The position numbers and the translations under genes were made by a program. Under the pieces are notes generated by a model. It made no database searches, was not told the origin of the DNA, and saw only the letters and a list, made by a program, of their open reading frames with translations. Below, in pieces: positions 9,852 through 18,433 of a DNA stretch of 64,000 nucleotides. This DNA comes from JAABRB01 sp041617635 (GTDB lineage: Bacteria > Pseudomonadota > Gammaproteobacteria > Burkholderiales > SG8-39). Location: positions 1 to 64,000 of the forward strand of contig JBFJOO010000006.1 of NCBI GenBank assembly GCA_041617635.1, in the 5' to 3' direction. Numbering within the stretch: position 1 is the stretch's first letter; every line of letters begins with the position of its first letter.

Positions 9852-11219
9852 ATGCCGAAGATCCGCCCTCCCGCAGTTGCCGGGATGTTCTATCCTCGCG
9901 AGCGCAACGCCCTCGCAAAAGACGTGGTGGCGATGCTCGACGAGGCGCGCGAACGTGCTCTGGGACCGGGGTTCCCGAAAGCGCTCATCGTTCCCCATGC
10001 GGGCTTCATCTACTCCGGCCCGGTTGCCGCGAACGCCTACGCCTTGCTGCGACCGGCGCGCGGGATCGTCCAGCGCGTCGTGCTGCTCGGCCCGTGTCAC
10101 CGAGTCGCGGTGCGGGGGCTGGCGCTGCCGGGCGCGGACGCGTTCGACACGCCCCTTGGCCGGGTGCCGATCGATGCCGACGGTGCGAGCCTGGCGCGCG
10201 CCCTTCCGCAGGTGAGCGATTTCCCGCCCACCCACGCGCAGGAGCACTCGCTCGAAGTGCAGCTGCCCTTCTTGCAGGAGGTGCTGGGGGCGTTCACCCT
10301 GGTGCCGCTCGTCGTGGGCGCAGCAACCGTCGACGACGTGGCGGGGGTGATCGACCGCCTGTGGGGCGGACCGGAGACGCTCGTCGTGATCAGCTCGGAC
10401 CTGTCCCACTATCATCCGTATGACGAGGCGCGGGCGATCGACCGCTCGACCGTGGACGCGATCCTGGCGATGCGTACCGACATCGATCACGAGCAGGCAT
10501 GCGGCGCGACGCCCGTCACCGGATTCCTGTCGGTCGCGCGGCGCCGTGGACTGAAGCCCGAGCTGCTCGACTTGCGCAATTCCGGCGACACGGCCGGCGG
10601 GCCCGGGCGGGTGGTCGGCTACGCCTCGCTCGCGTTCTGGGATAGCGAACAGGCGGCCTACGGCGTGGACCACGGCCGGACGCTGGTGAAGCTCGCGCGC
10701 GATGGCATCACATCCGCGCTGAGTGGGCGAGACACGCAAGCCGGCCCGGAGCCGTGGCTGCTGGAGCATCGCGCGACGTTCGTGACCCTCAAGCAGGCGG
10801 GCGAGCTGCGTGGCTGCATCGGTAGTCTGCAAGCGCGACGGCCGCTCGGCGCCGATGTGGATGCGAACGCGCGCGCCGCGGCAGTCTCGGACCCCCGGTT
10901 CGCGCCACTGACCGCACCGGAGCTCGGCCGAATCGAAGTCGAAGTCTCGGTGCTGTCCAGCCTGACGCGCATTCTGTTTGCCGACCATCAGGAGCTCGTC
11001 GCCCAGCTGCGACCCGGGGTCGACGGTCTGGTTCTGGCCGCCGAGGAGCAGCGCGGAACGTTCCTGCCCCAAGTCTGGGAACAGCTGCGCGAGCCGGAGA
11101 CGTTCCTCGCGCATCTGAAGCGCAAGGCGGGGCTGACCGAAGCGTTTCCGACCCGCAGGTGTTCGGTCTGGCGCTACCAGATCAGCAAATGGTCCGAGCG
11201 CGAGTTCGTGACGCAATGA
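9852..11219 (+). CDS. MEMO1-AMMECR1 fusion protein (AmmeMemoRadiSam systems B and A)
   Basis: 455 residues made of two families that are often separate genes. Residues about 1-265 are a MEMO1-like protein related to extradiol dioxygenases: it opens RPPAVAGMFYP, has IVPHAGFIYSG (His49), QEHSLEVQLPFLQ and SSDLSHYH. Residues about 275-450 are an AMMECR1 domain (FVTLKQAGELRGCIGS, AARAAAVSDPRF-like, SVLSSLTRI and a C-terminal EAFPTRRCSVWRYQ). The biochemical role of both is unsettled. The gene is coupled by ATGA to the radical SAM partner gene, and these three modules define the AmmeMemoRadiSam set. Confidence 0.9.
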   Translation: MPKIRPPAVAGMFYPRERNALAKDVVAMLDEARERALGPGFPKALIVPHAGFIYSGPVAANAYALLRPARGIVQRVVLLGPCHRVAVRGLALPGADAFDTPLGRVPIDADGASLARALPQVSDFPPTHAQEHSLEVQLPFLQEVLGAFTLVPLVVGAATVDDVAGVIDRLWGGPETLVVISSDLSHYHPYDEARAIDRSTVDAILAMRTDIDHEQACGATPVTGFLSVARRRGLKPELLDLRNSGDTAGGPGRVVGYASLAFWDSEQAAYGVDHGRTLVKLARDGITSALSGRDTQAGPEPWLLEHRATFVTLKQAGELRGCIGSLQARRPLGADVDANARAAAVSDPRFAPLTAPELGRIEVEVSVLSSLTRILFADHQELVAQLRPGVDGLVLAAEEQRGTFLPQVWEQLREPETFLAHLKRKAGLTEAFPTRRCSVWRYQISKWSEREFVTQ

Positions 11220-12334
11220 CACAGTCCCGACAAGGCGCACCGACCGATCTCTACCCCGCCCGGTGGTGGCACATGCTGGAGGACGGTCGCATGCAGTGCG
11301 ACCTCTGTCCGCGCGATTGCCGGCTGCACGAGGGTCAGCGCGGAGCCTGCTTCGTCCGCCAGCGGGTCGGCGACCGGATGGTGCTCACGACCTACGGGCG
11401 CTCGTCGGGGTTCTGCGTGGATCCCATCGAGAAGAAGCCGCTCAATCACTTCCATCCCGGCTCGTCGATTTTGTCGTTCGGCACGGCGGGCTGCAACCTT
11501 GCGTGCAAGTTCTGCCAGAACTGGGACATCTCGAAGTCGCGCGAGATGGACACGCTCGCCGACGCGGCGACGCCGGAGCGTCTCGCCCAGGTCGCGGCCG
11601 AGCTCGGCTGCAAGAGCGTGGCGTTCACGTACAACGACCCGGTCATCTTCGCCGAGTACGCGATGGACGTTGCCGATGCTTGTCACGCGGCCGGGGTCAA
11701 GACCGTCGCAGTCACTGCGGGTTACATTCATGCGGAACCGCGGCGCGAGTTCTACGCCAAGATGGACGCCGCGAACGTCGATCTGAAGGCGTTCACCGAC
11801 GAGTTCTACTTCAAGCTGTGCGGCGCGCGCCTTGCTCCGGTGCTGGACACGCTGGTCTACCTGAAGCACTCGAGCGATGTCTGGATCGAGATCACGACGC
11901 TGCTGATCCCCGGGCAGAACGACAGCGATGCCGAGCTGCGCGCGCTTGCGCAATGGGTCGCAAAGGAGCTCGGACCGGAGGTCCCGGTGCATTTCACCGC
12001 CTTTCACCCGGACTACAAGATGACCGACATCGCAGCGACCCCCGCCGCCACGCTCAGTCGCGCGCGGCGGATCGGGATCGACTGCGGGTTGCAGTACGTC
12101 TACACCGGCAACGTGCACGATACCGAGGGCGGGACGACATTCTGTCCGAGATGCGGCAACGCTGTCGTGGTGCGCGACTGGCATCGCATCCTGAACTATC
12201 GCGTCAGCGACGACGGCTGCTGCATGGAGTGCGGCAGTGCGATCGCCGGCCGCTTCGCGCACTTCGAGCGCCCATTCGGACCGCGGCGCGTGCCAGTCCG
12301 GCTTGCCGGGCGGAGCGCCGCCGGCGCATCCTGA
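11216..12334 (+). CDS. amrS: AmmeMemoRadiSam system radical SAM enzyme
   Basis: 372-residue radical SAM protein. An N-terminal cysteine motif CDLCPRDC (residues 28-35) precedes the canonical CxxxCxxC iron-sulfur motif CNLACKFC (Cys93, Cys97, Cys100). Other radical SAM elements such as FTYNDPVIF and the TAGYI strand are present, and a C-terminal region carries two more CxxC pairs (CPRCG and CMECG) that could bind zinc or a second cluster. It resembles pyruvate formate-lyase activases and is co-encoded with the MEMO1-AMMECR1 fusion by a 4-base overlap. Substrate unknown. Confidence 0.9.
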   Translation: MTQSRQGAPTDLYPARWWHMLEDGRMQCDLCPRDCRLHEGQRGACFVRQRVGDRMVLTTYGRSSGFCVDPIEKKPLNHFHPGSSILSFGTAGCNLACKFCQNWDISKSREMDTLADAATPERLAQVAAELGCKSVAFTYNDPVIFAEYAMDVADACHAAGVKTVAVTAGYIHAEPRREFYAKMDAANVDLKAFTDEFYFKLCGARLAPVLDTLVYLKHSSDVWIEITTLLIPGQNDSDAELRALAQWVAKELGPEVPVHFTAFHPDYKMTDIAATPAATLSRARRIGIDCGLQYVYTGNVHDTEGGTTFCPRCGNAVVVRDWHRILNYRVSDDGCCMECGSAIAGRFAHFERPFGPRRVPVRLAGRSAAGAS

Positions 12335-12388
12335 TTCCGAGAGGCCACGTTGCGGCAGCGGGCTGCCGCGCAGCGCGTGCAGGCCGAA

Positions 12389-12410
12389 GATTTCATTGCG
12401 AAATGAAGTC
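12389..12410. repeat. Inverted repeat between amrS and recA
   Basis: Near-perfect hairpin GATTTCATT-GCGA-AATGAAGTC (9-bp arms with one G-T pair) about 55 bp after the amrS stop. No T run follows it, so it is a weak terminator candidate; it could also be an operator. The rest of 12335-12580 shows no gene and no clear LexA box. Confidence 0.35.
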
Positions 12411-12580
12411 TTTGCCGGCGGGCCCTCCTCATGAGCGGCGCGCGGGTTCACGCGCAATCATGCCTGGGCTCATCCCGTGAGCCAGTGCCACGGTTACGCT
12501 GCGCGCGTCCAATGGCAGCCGATCTGCCGCGGCGATTATGGGAGAATAGCGTGTCAGCTCGAGAGGAAGCCACCCACATC

Positions 12581-13615
<1,035 letters not shown>

Positions 13616-13624
13616 GCGCCGCAC

Positions 13625-14071
13625 GTGAGGAAGTCGCCCACGCTGCGCGAGCGGGCGATCGCCCATCTCGCGCGGCGTGAGCACACCCGTGCGGAGCTCG
13701 GTCGCAAGCTCGCCCCGCATGCGGAATCCCCGGAAGAGCTGCAGGCTGTGCTGGATGACCTCGCCCGGCGCAAGCTCGTCTCCGATGAACGCTATGCCGT
13801 CACGCGCAGCGAGACCTTGGCCCGCAAGTTCGGCGGGGCGCGGGTCGTGCGCGAGCTGCGCGACAAGGGAGTCGCGGCTGATGCGGTTGAGCGCATCGCG
13901 GGCGATTTGAAGACGAGCGAGCTCGAGCGGGCGCGCGAGGTCTGGACAAAGCGCTTCGGCGCACCCGCCCGAAGCGCCGCGGAGCGTGCCAAGCAGTCAC
14001 GCTTCCTGCAGGGGCGCGGGTTTTCCTTCGACGTGATCCGACGCGTCGTCCAGGGCCTGGACGAGGAGTGA
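13625..14071 (+). CDS. recX: Regulatory protein RecX
   Basis: 148-residue helical repeat protein that caps RecA filaments and modulates recombinase activity. It shows the RecX pattern of three-helix repeats: LRERAIAHLARREHTRAEL, then LVSDERYAVTRSETLARKFGG and GVAADAVERI, ending FLQGRGFSFDVIRRVV. The start is a GTG at 13625, 9 bp after the recA stop, as in most proteobacteria. The length is normal. Confidence 0.92.
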   Translation: MRKSPTLRERAIAHLARREHTRAELGRKLAPHAESPEELQAVLDDLARRKLVSDERYAVTRSETLARKFGGARVVRELRDKGVAADAVERIAGDLKTSELERAREVWTKRFGAPARSAAERAKQSRFLQGRGFSFDVIRRVVQGLDEE

Positions 14072-14125
14072 CCACGATCGCGCACGGCCGAGGCGACGAT
14101 CTGCGGATGATCTTGATCGGGCGGT

Positions 14126-14151
14126 GTCATTCCCGCATTCGCGGGAATGAC
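14126..14151. repeat. REP-like hairpin or bidirectional terminator between recX and an SDR gene
   Basis: Perfect 11-bp inverted repeat GTCATTCCCGC-ATTC-GCGGGAATGAC in the 99-bp gap between two convergent genes. The core GTCATTCCCGC/GCGGGAATGAC matches a type of dispersed palindrome frequent in proteobacterial genomes. It may double as a terminator for both genes. Confidence 0.6.
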
Positions 14152-14170
14152 GGATCTCTACAGAGCTTCC

Positions 14171-14956
14171 CTAGATGTACTTCGTGAAGCCGCCGTCGAC
14201 TTCGATGGTCGCGCCGGTCATGTACGAATTCCGCTCCGACACCAGGAACGCAGCCGCCTCGGCAATCTCACGCGGTTCGGCCCATCTTCCCAGCATCGTC
14301 TGACTGGACATCGCCTGCCGGACGCCGTCGGCCGTCGTGTTGCGCACTTTCGCCATGGCTTCGGCGCGCGGTCCCCAGGACTCAGTGGCCGTCATCCCCG
14401 GATTGATGTTGTTGACCGTGATGCCGTGCGGTCCGAGATCGGCGGCCATCAGCTTGGAAAACGCGATGATGGCCGAGTTCGGGATCGAGGTGGTCAGCGC
14501 GCCCGGCATCAGCTGGGTGCCGCTCACGCCCGATACGTTGAGGATCCGACCGGCTTTCGATTTCTTGAGATGGGGAATGGCCGCGCGCGTGGACCAGACG
14601 TAAGCCATCAGGTTCGTGTTGAGCACAGTGCTCCACTGTTCCTCGGTAAGGCCGTCGAGCGTGCCCGGGACCATCCCGCCCACGTTGTTGACCAGGATAT
14701 CGAGCCCGCCGAGTCCCGCCACCGCGGCTTCGACGAATTTTTCGCAGCCGGCGCGGTTCGAGAAGTCGCACTTGATTCCCACGGCTTTGACGCCCTTCGC
14801 CTTCGCTTCGGCAACTGCCTTGTTGAGGCGCTCCTCGTTGCGTCCTGAAAACGCGATGTTGCATCCTTCGGCCGCAAGCGCCATGGCGATCGCATTGCCG
14901 ATTCCCTGGCTCGAGCCCGAGATGGCCGCGTTCTTTCCCTTCAGTCCCAGATCCAT
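14171..14956 (-). CDS. Short-chain dehydrogenase/reductase-like protein lacking the YxxxK pair
   Basis: 261 residues with a Rossmann fold. The nucleotide-binding motif SGSSQGIG (residues 13-20), the NNVGG motif near 90, and the late segments GPHGITVNNINPG and TGATIEVDGGF are typical of the classical SDR family. The helix normally holding the catalytic Tyr-x3-Lys reads TSIPN (residues 156-160), so both Tyr and Lys are replaced although the surrounding helix (SAIIAFSKLMAADL) aligns well. Oxidoreductase activity by the standard mechanism is therefore doubtful. It lies upstream of a YciI-like gene on the same strand (45-bp gap) and may be co-transcribed with it. Confidence 0.85.
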   Translation of the reverse strand: MDLGLKGKNAAISGSSQGIGNAIAMALAAEGCNIAFSGRNEERLNKAVAEAKAKGVKAVGIKCDFSNRAGCEKFVEAAVAGLGGLDILVNNVGGMVPGTLDGLTEEQWSTVLNTNLMAYVWSTRAAIPHLKKSKAGRILNVSGVSGTQLMPGALTTSIPNSAIIAFSKLMAADLGPHGITVNNINPGMTATESWGPRAEAMAKVRNTTADGVRQAMSSQTMLGRWAEPREIAEAAAFLVSERNSYMTGATIEVDGGFTKYI

Positions 14957-15001
14957 TCTTGCCTCCTTGGAAAAGCGATGCGCGGGCGACGAGCTCGCCC
15001 G

Positions 15002-15280
15002 TCAGCCGAGCCGCTTGTTGAACGCGCGGACTTCGACCATCTCCCAGATGCCGGCATTGTACAGCGGGTCCGCGCGCTGGAATTTCTCGATCTCGGCGCG
15101 GTTCGCGGCTTCGAGCATGTAGAGGCTGCCGATGGTCTTCGCGCCGTCGTCGGAGACGAGCGGTCCCGACATGACGATCTTGATCGGATTGGTGGCGAGG
15201 TATTCGATGTGTCCGGGAAGGGCCGCCCGGCGCTTTTCCTCGGCGCCCGGACGGTCGATGCAGAACATGACGTACAGCAT
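15002..15280 (-). CDS. YciI family protein
   Basis: 92-residue small protein of the YciI/ferredoxin-like alpha-beta barrel family. It begins MLYVMFCIDRPG and has the family His in LPGHIEYL and the Asp in RADPLYNAG. YciI-like proteins are dimeric and a few have dehydrohalogenase-like or muconolactone isomerase-like activity; the role here is unknown. It is transcribed before the SDR-like gene, divergently from the plus-strand catabolic series. Confidence 0.85.
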   Translation of the reverse strand: MLYVMFCIDRPGAEEKRRAALPGHIEYLATNPIKIVMSGPLVSDDGAKTIGSLYMLEAANRAEIEKFQRADPLYNAGIWEMVEVRAFNKRLG

Positions 15281-15470
15281 GGTGGCTCCTCCTCGGTGTG
15301 CGTTGTGTTCCGGCGGAAGCTATTCTACGGCGGATGGGCAATGGCCCACGGCCGCCCACGGATACATGCTCGCTTGATCCCGGATTTCGCCGTGATACGA
15401 TAAATCGCACGCCAAATATCGCACTGCAGTCATCCGCGCTGCAGCCATCATAGGACGAGGGGGAAGGTTC

Positions 15471-16652
15471 ATGTTTACTGCCACTGCCAAGACCGTGCTT
15501 CCAACGACCGTAATCGGCTCCCTGCCACGCCCCGCGTGGTACACGGAGAATCTCGGCACGCGCTCGTTTCTCGACGCGATGGTGAATTCCCGCTATCGCG
15601 AGCAGTACACCGATGCGCTCTCCGTCTATCTGCGCGACCAGGAGCTTGCGGGCCTGGACATCTGCACCGATGGGGATTGCCGTTTCGACCAGGACGTCGG
15701 CGGTCAGAGCTGGACCAGCTATCCGCCACACCACATGTCGGGCTTCGAGCACGATCATCCCAAGCTGGCGCGCGTGGGTGCCGGCGGCATCGGGTTCCCG
15801 CGCGGCCACATCCTTCACGATTACCTCGAGGCGCGCGTCATGCCGGTGATCGTCGGGCCCGTGGGGCGCGGCGAGATGCAGTACGCCGAGCTCTGGAAGG
15901 CCGCGCAGAGATTGACGAAGAGGCCGGTGAAGTTCGGTACGGTCACGCCCGAGCTGGTGGCGTTCGCCGTCCAGGACAAGCACTACAAGGACATGCCCTC
16001 CCGCATCATGGCGCTCAGCGACGCATTCAACGAGGAGCTGCACGATCTCGCCGATGCCGGCTGCCCGATCATCCAGATGGAGGAGCCGCAGATCCATCTG
16101 CTCGCCGCCCGCGGTTTCGTCGACAAGGTCATCAACCCGGAGTTCATGCTGAAGGTGTTTAACAACACCGTCAAAGGCCTGCGAGCGAAGACCGAGGTGT
16201 GGTGCCACACTTGCTGGGGAAACCCGTCCCAGCAGCGCATGTTCGCGTCGGTGCAGAGCTACAAGCCGGCGCTCGAGCTGCTGAACCAGGTCGACTCGGA
16301 CGTCATCACATTCGAGACGCGCAGCTCCGGCGCGATCGACCTCGAGGCGATCGGCAAGCAGATCACGGAGAAGAAGATCGGCATTGGCGTCATCGATCAC
16401 CACACGCTGCAGGTCGAGAGCCCACAGGAGGTCGCCGACGCGTTGCGCCTCGCGCTGAAGCACATTCCGGCCGAGCGCCTCATCGCGTGCTCGGACTGTG
16501 GCATGGGGCGCGAGGGGATGAGCCGCCGCCACGCCGTCTACAAGATGGTGTCGCTCGTGCTGGGCACGAACGCGGTGCGCAAGGAGCTTGGCATCCCGGA
16601 AGCGGAATGTCTCGCCGCCGATCCGAAGTACTCGTTCGTGCGCACGTCGTGA
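15471..16652 (+). CDS. Cobalamin-independent methionine synthase-like methyltransferase (core MetE fold)
   Basis: 393 residues that match only the C-terminal catalytic barrel of MetE, without the N-terminal half that holds folate polyglutamate. The zinc ligands expected for thiol activation are present: His246 and Cys248 (CHTCWG), Glu282 (TFETRS) and a Cys in CSDCGMG (residues 340-346). The N-terminus TTVIGSLPRP is typical of UROD/MetE-like proteins. It should transfer a methyl group to or from a thiol; donor and acceptor are unknown. A true MetE is roughly twice this length. It heads the plus-strand series, with an M24-like protein gene 370 bp downstream. Confidence 0.85.
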   Translation: MFTATAKTVLPTTVIGSLPRPAWYTENLGTRSFLDAMVNSRYREQYTDALSVYLRDQELAGLDICTDGDCRFDQDVGGQSWTSYPPHHMSGFEHDHPKLARVGAGGIGFPRGHILHDYLEARVMPVIVGPVGRGEMQYAELWKAAQRLTKRPVKFGTVTPELVAFAVQDKHYKDMPSRIMALSDAFNEELHDLADAGCPIIQMEEPQIHLLAARGFVDKVINPEFMLKVFNNTVKGLRAKTEVWCHTCWGNPSQQRMFASVQSYKPALELLNQVDSDVITFETRSSGAIDLEAIGKQITEKKIGIGVIDHHTLQVESPQEVADALRLALKHIPAERLIACSDCGMGREGMSRRHAVYKMVSLVLGTNAVRKELGIPEAECLAADPKYSFVRTS

Positions 16653-17022
16653 TCCGCGTGCGCTGCGGGGGGCGTAACGGTGCTCCGGACGAACGGAGAA
16701 ATATCGATAGAAATTGACACAGGTACCGTATTTCGATAACGTCCTTCGAGCCGGAGGAGATCGAGAGCTGGACGCCGTTTCGCGTGCGCGAGGGGATGTC
16801 AGGTACGCACGTGACGTTCGAAAAGTCGCCTGATAAGCCGCGCGATACGTCTGATGCGTCATCGGCGGCGTGCGTTCGGACAACGACTTTCCGTCTTGCG
16901 ACTCGGCGGGCGCGCTGTTTCCCGCGCCGGATCGCCTGCGTGACGCTTCGGTGCCGCTCCCGGCCCGAACGGCGTCAATGCACTGTGCCGCTCCGGCCTG
17001 ACGACATTGCAAGGAGGACAGG
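16653..17022 (+). other. 370-bp intergenic region between the MetE-like and M24-like genes
   Basis: No credible gene or structured RNA is seen here. It contains one AT-richer patch with a sigma70-like promoter candidate (listed separately) and ends in a clear ribosome-binding site (AAGGAGGA) just before the M24-like gene. Confidence 0.6.
16714..16742 (+). promoter_or_regulatory. Sigma70-like promoter candidate
   Basis: TTGACA, a 17-base spacer and TAACGT, within a locally AT-rich stretch about 280 bp upstream of the M24-like gene. The -35 box is perfect and the -10 box matches about half of the consensus. It would drive the M24-like gene and the dehydrogenase genes behind it. Confidence 0.4.
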
Positions 17023-18330
17023 ATGGCTCGCAAAAGGAATGGCGTCGAACCGGTAGTCGTCAAGCCCGAGGATCTCGATCCGAATCACAGGTGGCACCGG
17101 CCGCTCCAGGCTCCCGGGACTACGCAGGTTGATTTCGAAGAGCGCGTCGACTTCCACAGGCTGCATAGATACCGCCTCGCCCGGACCCGTCAGGCGCTTG
17201 CCAAGTCGGGTCTCGGCTCGATCCTCTGCTTCGATCAGAACAACATCCGCTACATCTCCAGCACCGTGATCGGCGAGTGGGCGCGCGACAAGCTGATCCG
17301 GTACTGCCTGCTCACCGGCAACGGCGAGCCCTACGTGTGGGACTTCGGCTCCGCCGCACGGCATCACAAGCTCAACTGTCCGTGGCTCCTGGAAGACCAC
17401 TGTCGCGCCGGTAACCCCGGCATGCGCGGGGCAATTTCCGCGAAGGTCGGGCTGTTCGAGCTTGCTGCCAAAGAGATCAAGCAAATACTCGTCGAAGAAG
17501 GCGTGGCCGATCTGCCGCTCGGGCTCGACGTGTGCGAGCCACCGATGCTCTACGCGCTGCAAAAGGAAGGCATCGAGATTCGCGACGGTCAGCAGATGGC
17601 GCTCGACGCGCGCGAGATCAAGAGCCATGACGAGATTACACTGCTCAACATCGCGTCCTCGATGGTCGACGGGGTGTATCAGGACATCGCCGAGGCGCTC
17701 AAGCCCGGTGTGAAGGAAAGCCAGATCGTCGCGCTAGCTTCGAAGAAGCTCTACGAGCTCGGGTCCGATTGCGTGGAGGCGGTGAACGCGATCGCCGGCG
17801 AGCGCTGCAGCCCGCATCCGCACAACTTCACCGACCGGCTCATCCGCCCTGGCGACCCGGCCTACTTCGACATCATCCATTCCTTCATGGGCTACCGCAC
17901 CTGTTACTACCGCACGTTTGCGGTCGGCCGCGCGACACCGGAGCACATCACCGCGTACAAGAAAGCCCGCGAGTGGATGGACCGAGCGATCGAGCTCCTC
18001 AAACCAGGGATGTCGACCGACAAGGTCGCCAACGCGTTTCCCGAGGCAAAGGAAATCGGATTCGACACGGAGATGGCGGCTTTCGGCCTGAACTTCTGCC
18101 ACGGATTGGGAGTCGGGCTGCATGAGCGGCCGCTCATCTCCCGGTTGAACTCGTACAAGGAGCCCTACGAGCTCAAGGCGGGCATGGTCTTCGCAGTAGA
18201 GACCTTCTGCCCGGCCACCGACGGCTACTCGGCAGCCCGGATCGAGGAGGAAGTGGTGCTCACCCCGACCGGCGCAAAGATCATCACGCTCTATCCGGCA
18301 AACGACCTGCCGGTCGCCAACAAATACTGA
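17023..18330 (+). CDS. M24 peptidase-fold protein (Xaa-Pro peptidase/DddP-like), one metal ligand replaced
   Basis: 435 residues with an N-terminal creatinase-type domain (ILCFDQNNIRYIS, residues 67-79) and a C-terminal pita-bread domain. M24 metalloenzymes use Asp-Asp-His-Glu-Glu. Here Asp283 (YFDII), His360 (FCHGLGVG), Glu393 (AVETF) and Glu408 (ARIEEE) are present, but the second Asp is Cys294 (RTCYYRT instead of D-x-x-R-T). The overall pattern, including the long N-terminal extension and the FDxxNIRY motif, recalls the DMSP lyase DddP rather than proline peptidases, though DddP's own aspartates are not all kept. It may be a lyase or hydrolase for a small substrate. A strong AAGGAGGA ribosome-binding site precedes the ATG. 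Confidence 0.8.
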   Translation: MARKRNGVEPVVVKPEDLDPNHRWHRPLQAPGTTQVDFEERVDFHRLHRYRLARTRQALAKSGLGSILCFDQNNIRYISSTVIGEWARDKLIRYCLLTGNGEPYVWDFGSAARHHKLNCPWLLEDHCRAGNPGMRGAISAKVGLFELAAKEIKQILVEEGVADLPLGLDVCEPPMLYALQKEGIEIRDGQQMALDAREIKSHDEITLLNIASSMVDGVYQDIAEALKPGVKESQIVALASKKLYELGSDCVEAVNAIAGERCSPHPHNFTDRLIRPGDPAYFDIIHSFMGYRTCYYRTFAVGRATPEHITAYKKAREWMDRAIELLKPGMSTDKVANAFPEAKEIGFDTEMAAFGLNFCHGLGVGLHERPLISRLNSYKEPYELKAGMVFAVETFCPATDGYSAARIEEEVVLTPTGAKIITLYPANDLPVANKY

Positions 18331-18433
18331 CCGATACCGGGCGACGCGGCATCGCCGAACCGCAACGTCACGGTGCGGTTCGGCGGGAGAGGTGGCGCGA
18401 TCTACCCGTGGCAACGCAATCGATCGAGGACCC

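Noticed and set aside
12335..12580. LexA box in front of recA
   Set aside because: No CTG-N10-CAG or close variant was seen; the inverted repeat at 12389-12410 has a different sequence and spacing.
14382..17063. Long minus-strand open frame (about 890 codons) antisense to the MetE-like gene
   Set aside because: The opposite-strand protein has conserved zinc ligands and a real start; the antisense frame has a low-complexity basic composition.
17023..18330. DMSP lyase DddP assignment
   Set aside because: The fold and N-terminal motif resemble DddP, but the aspartate ligands are not all kept (Cys294) and no other DMSP gene is present; kept only as a comparison.
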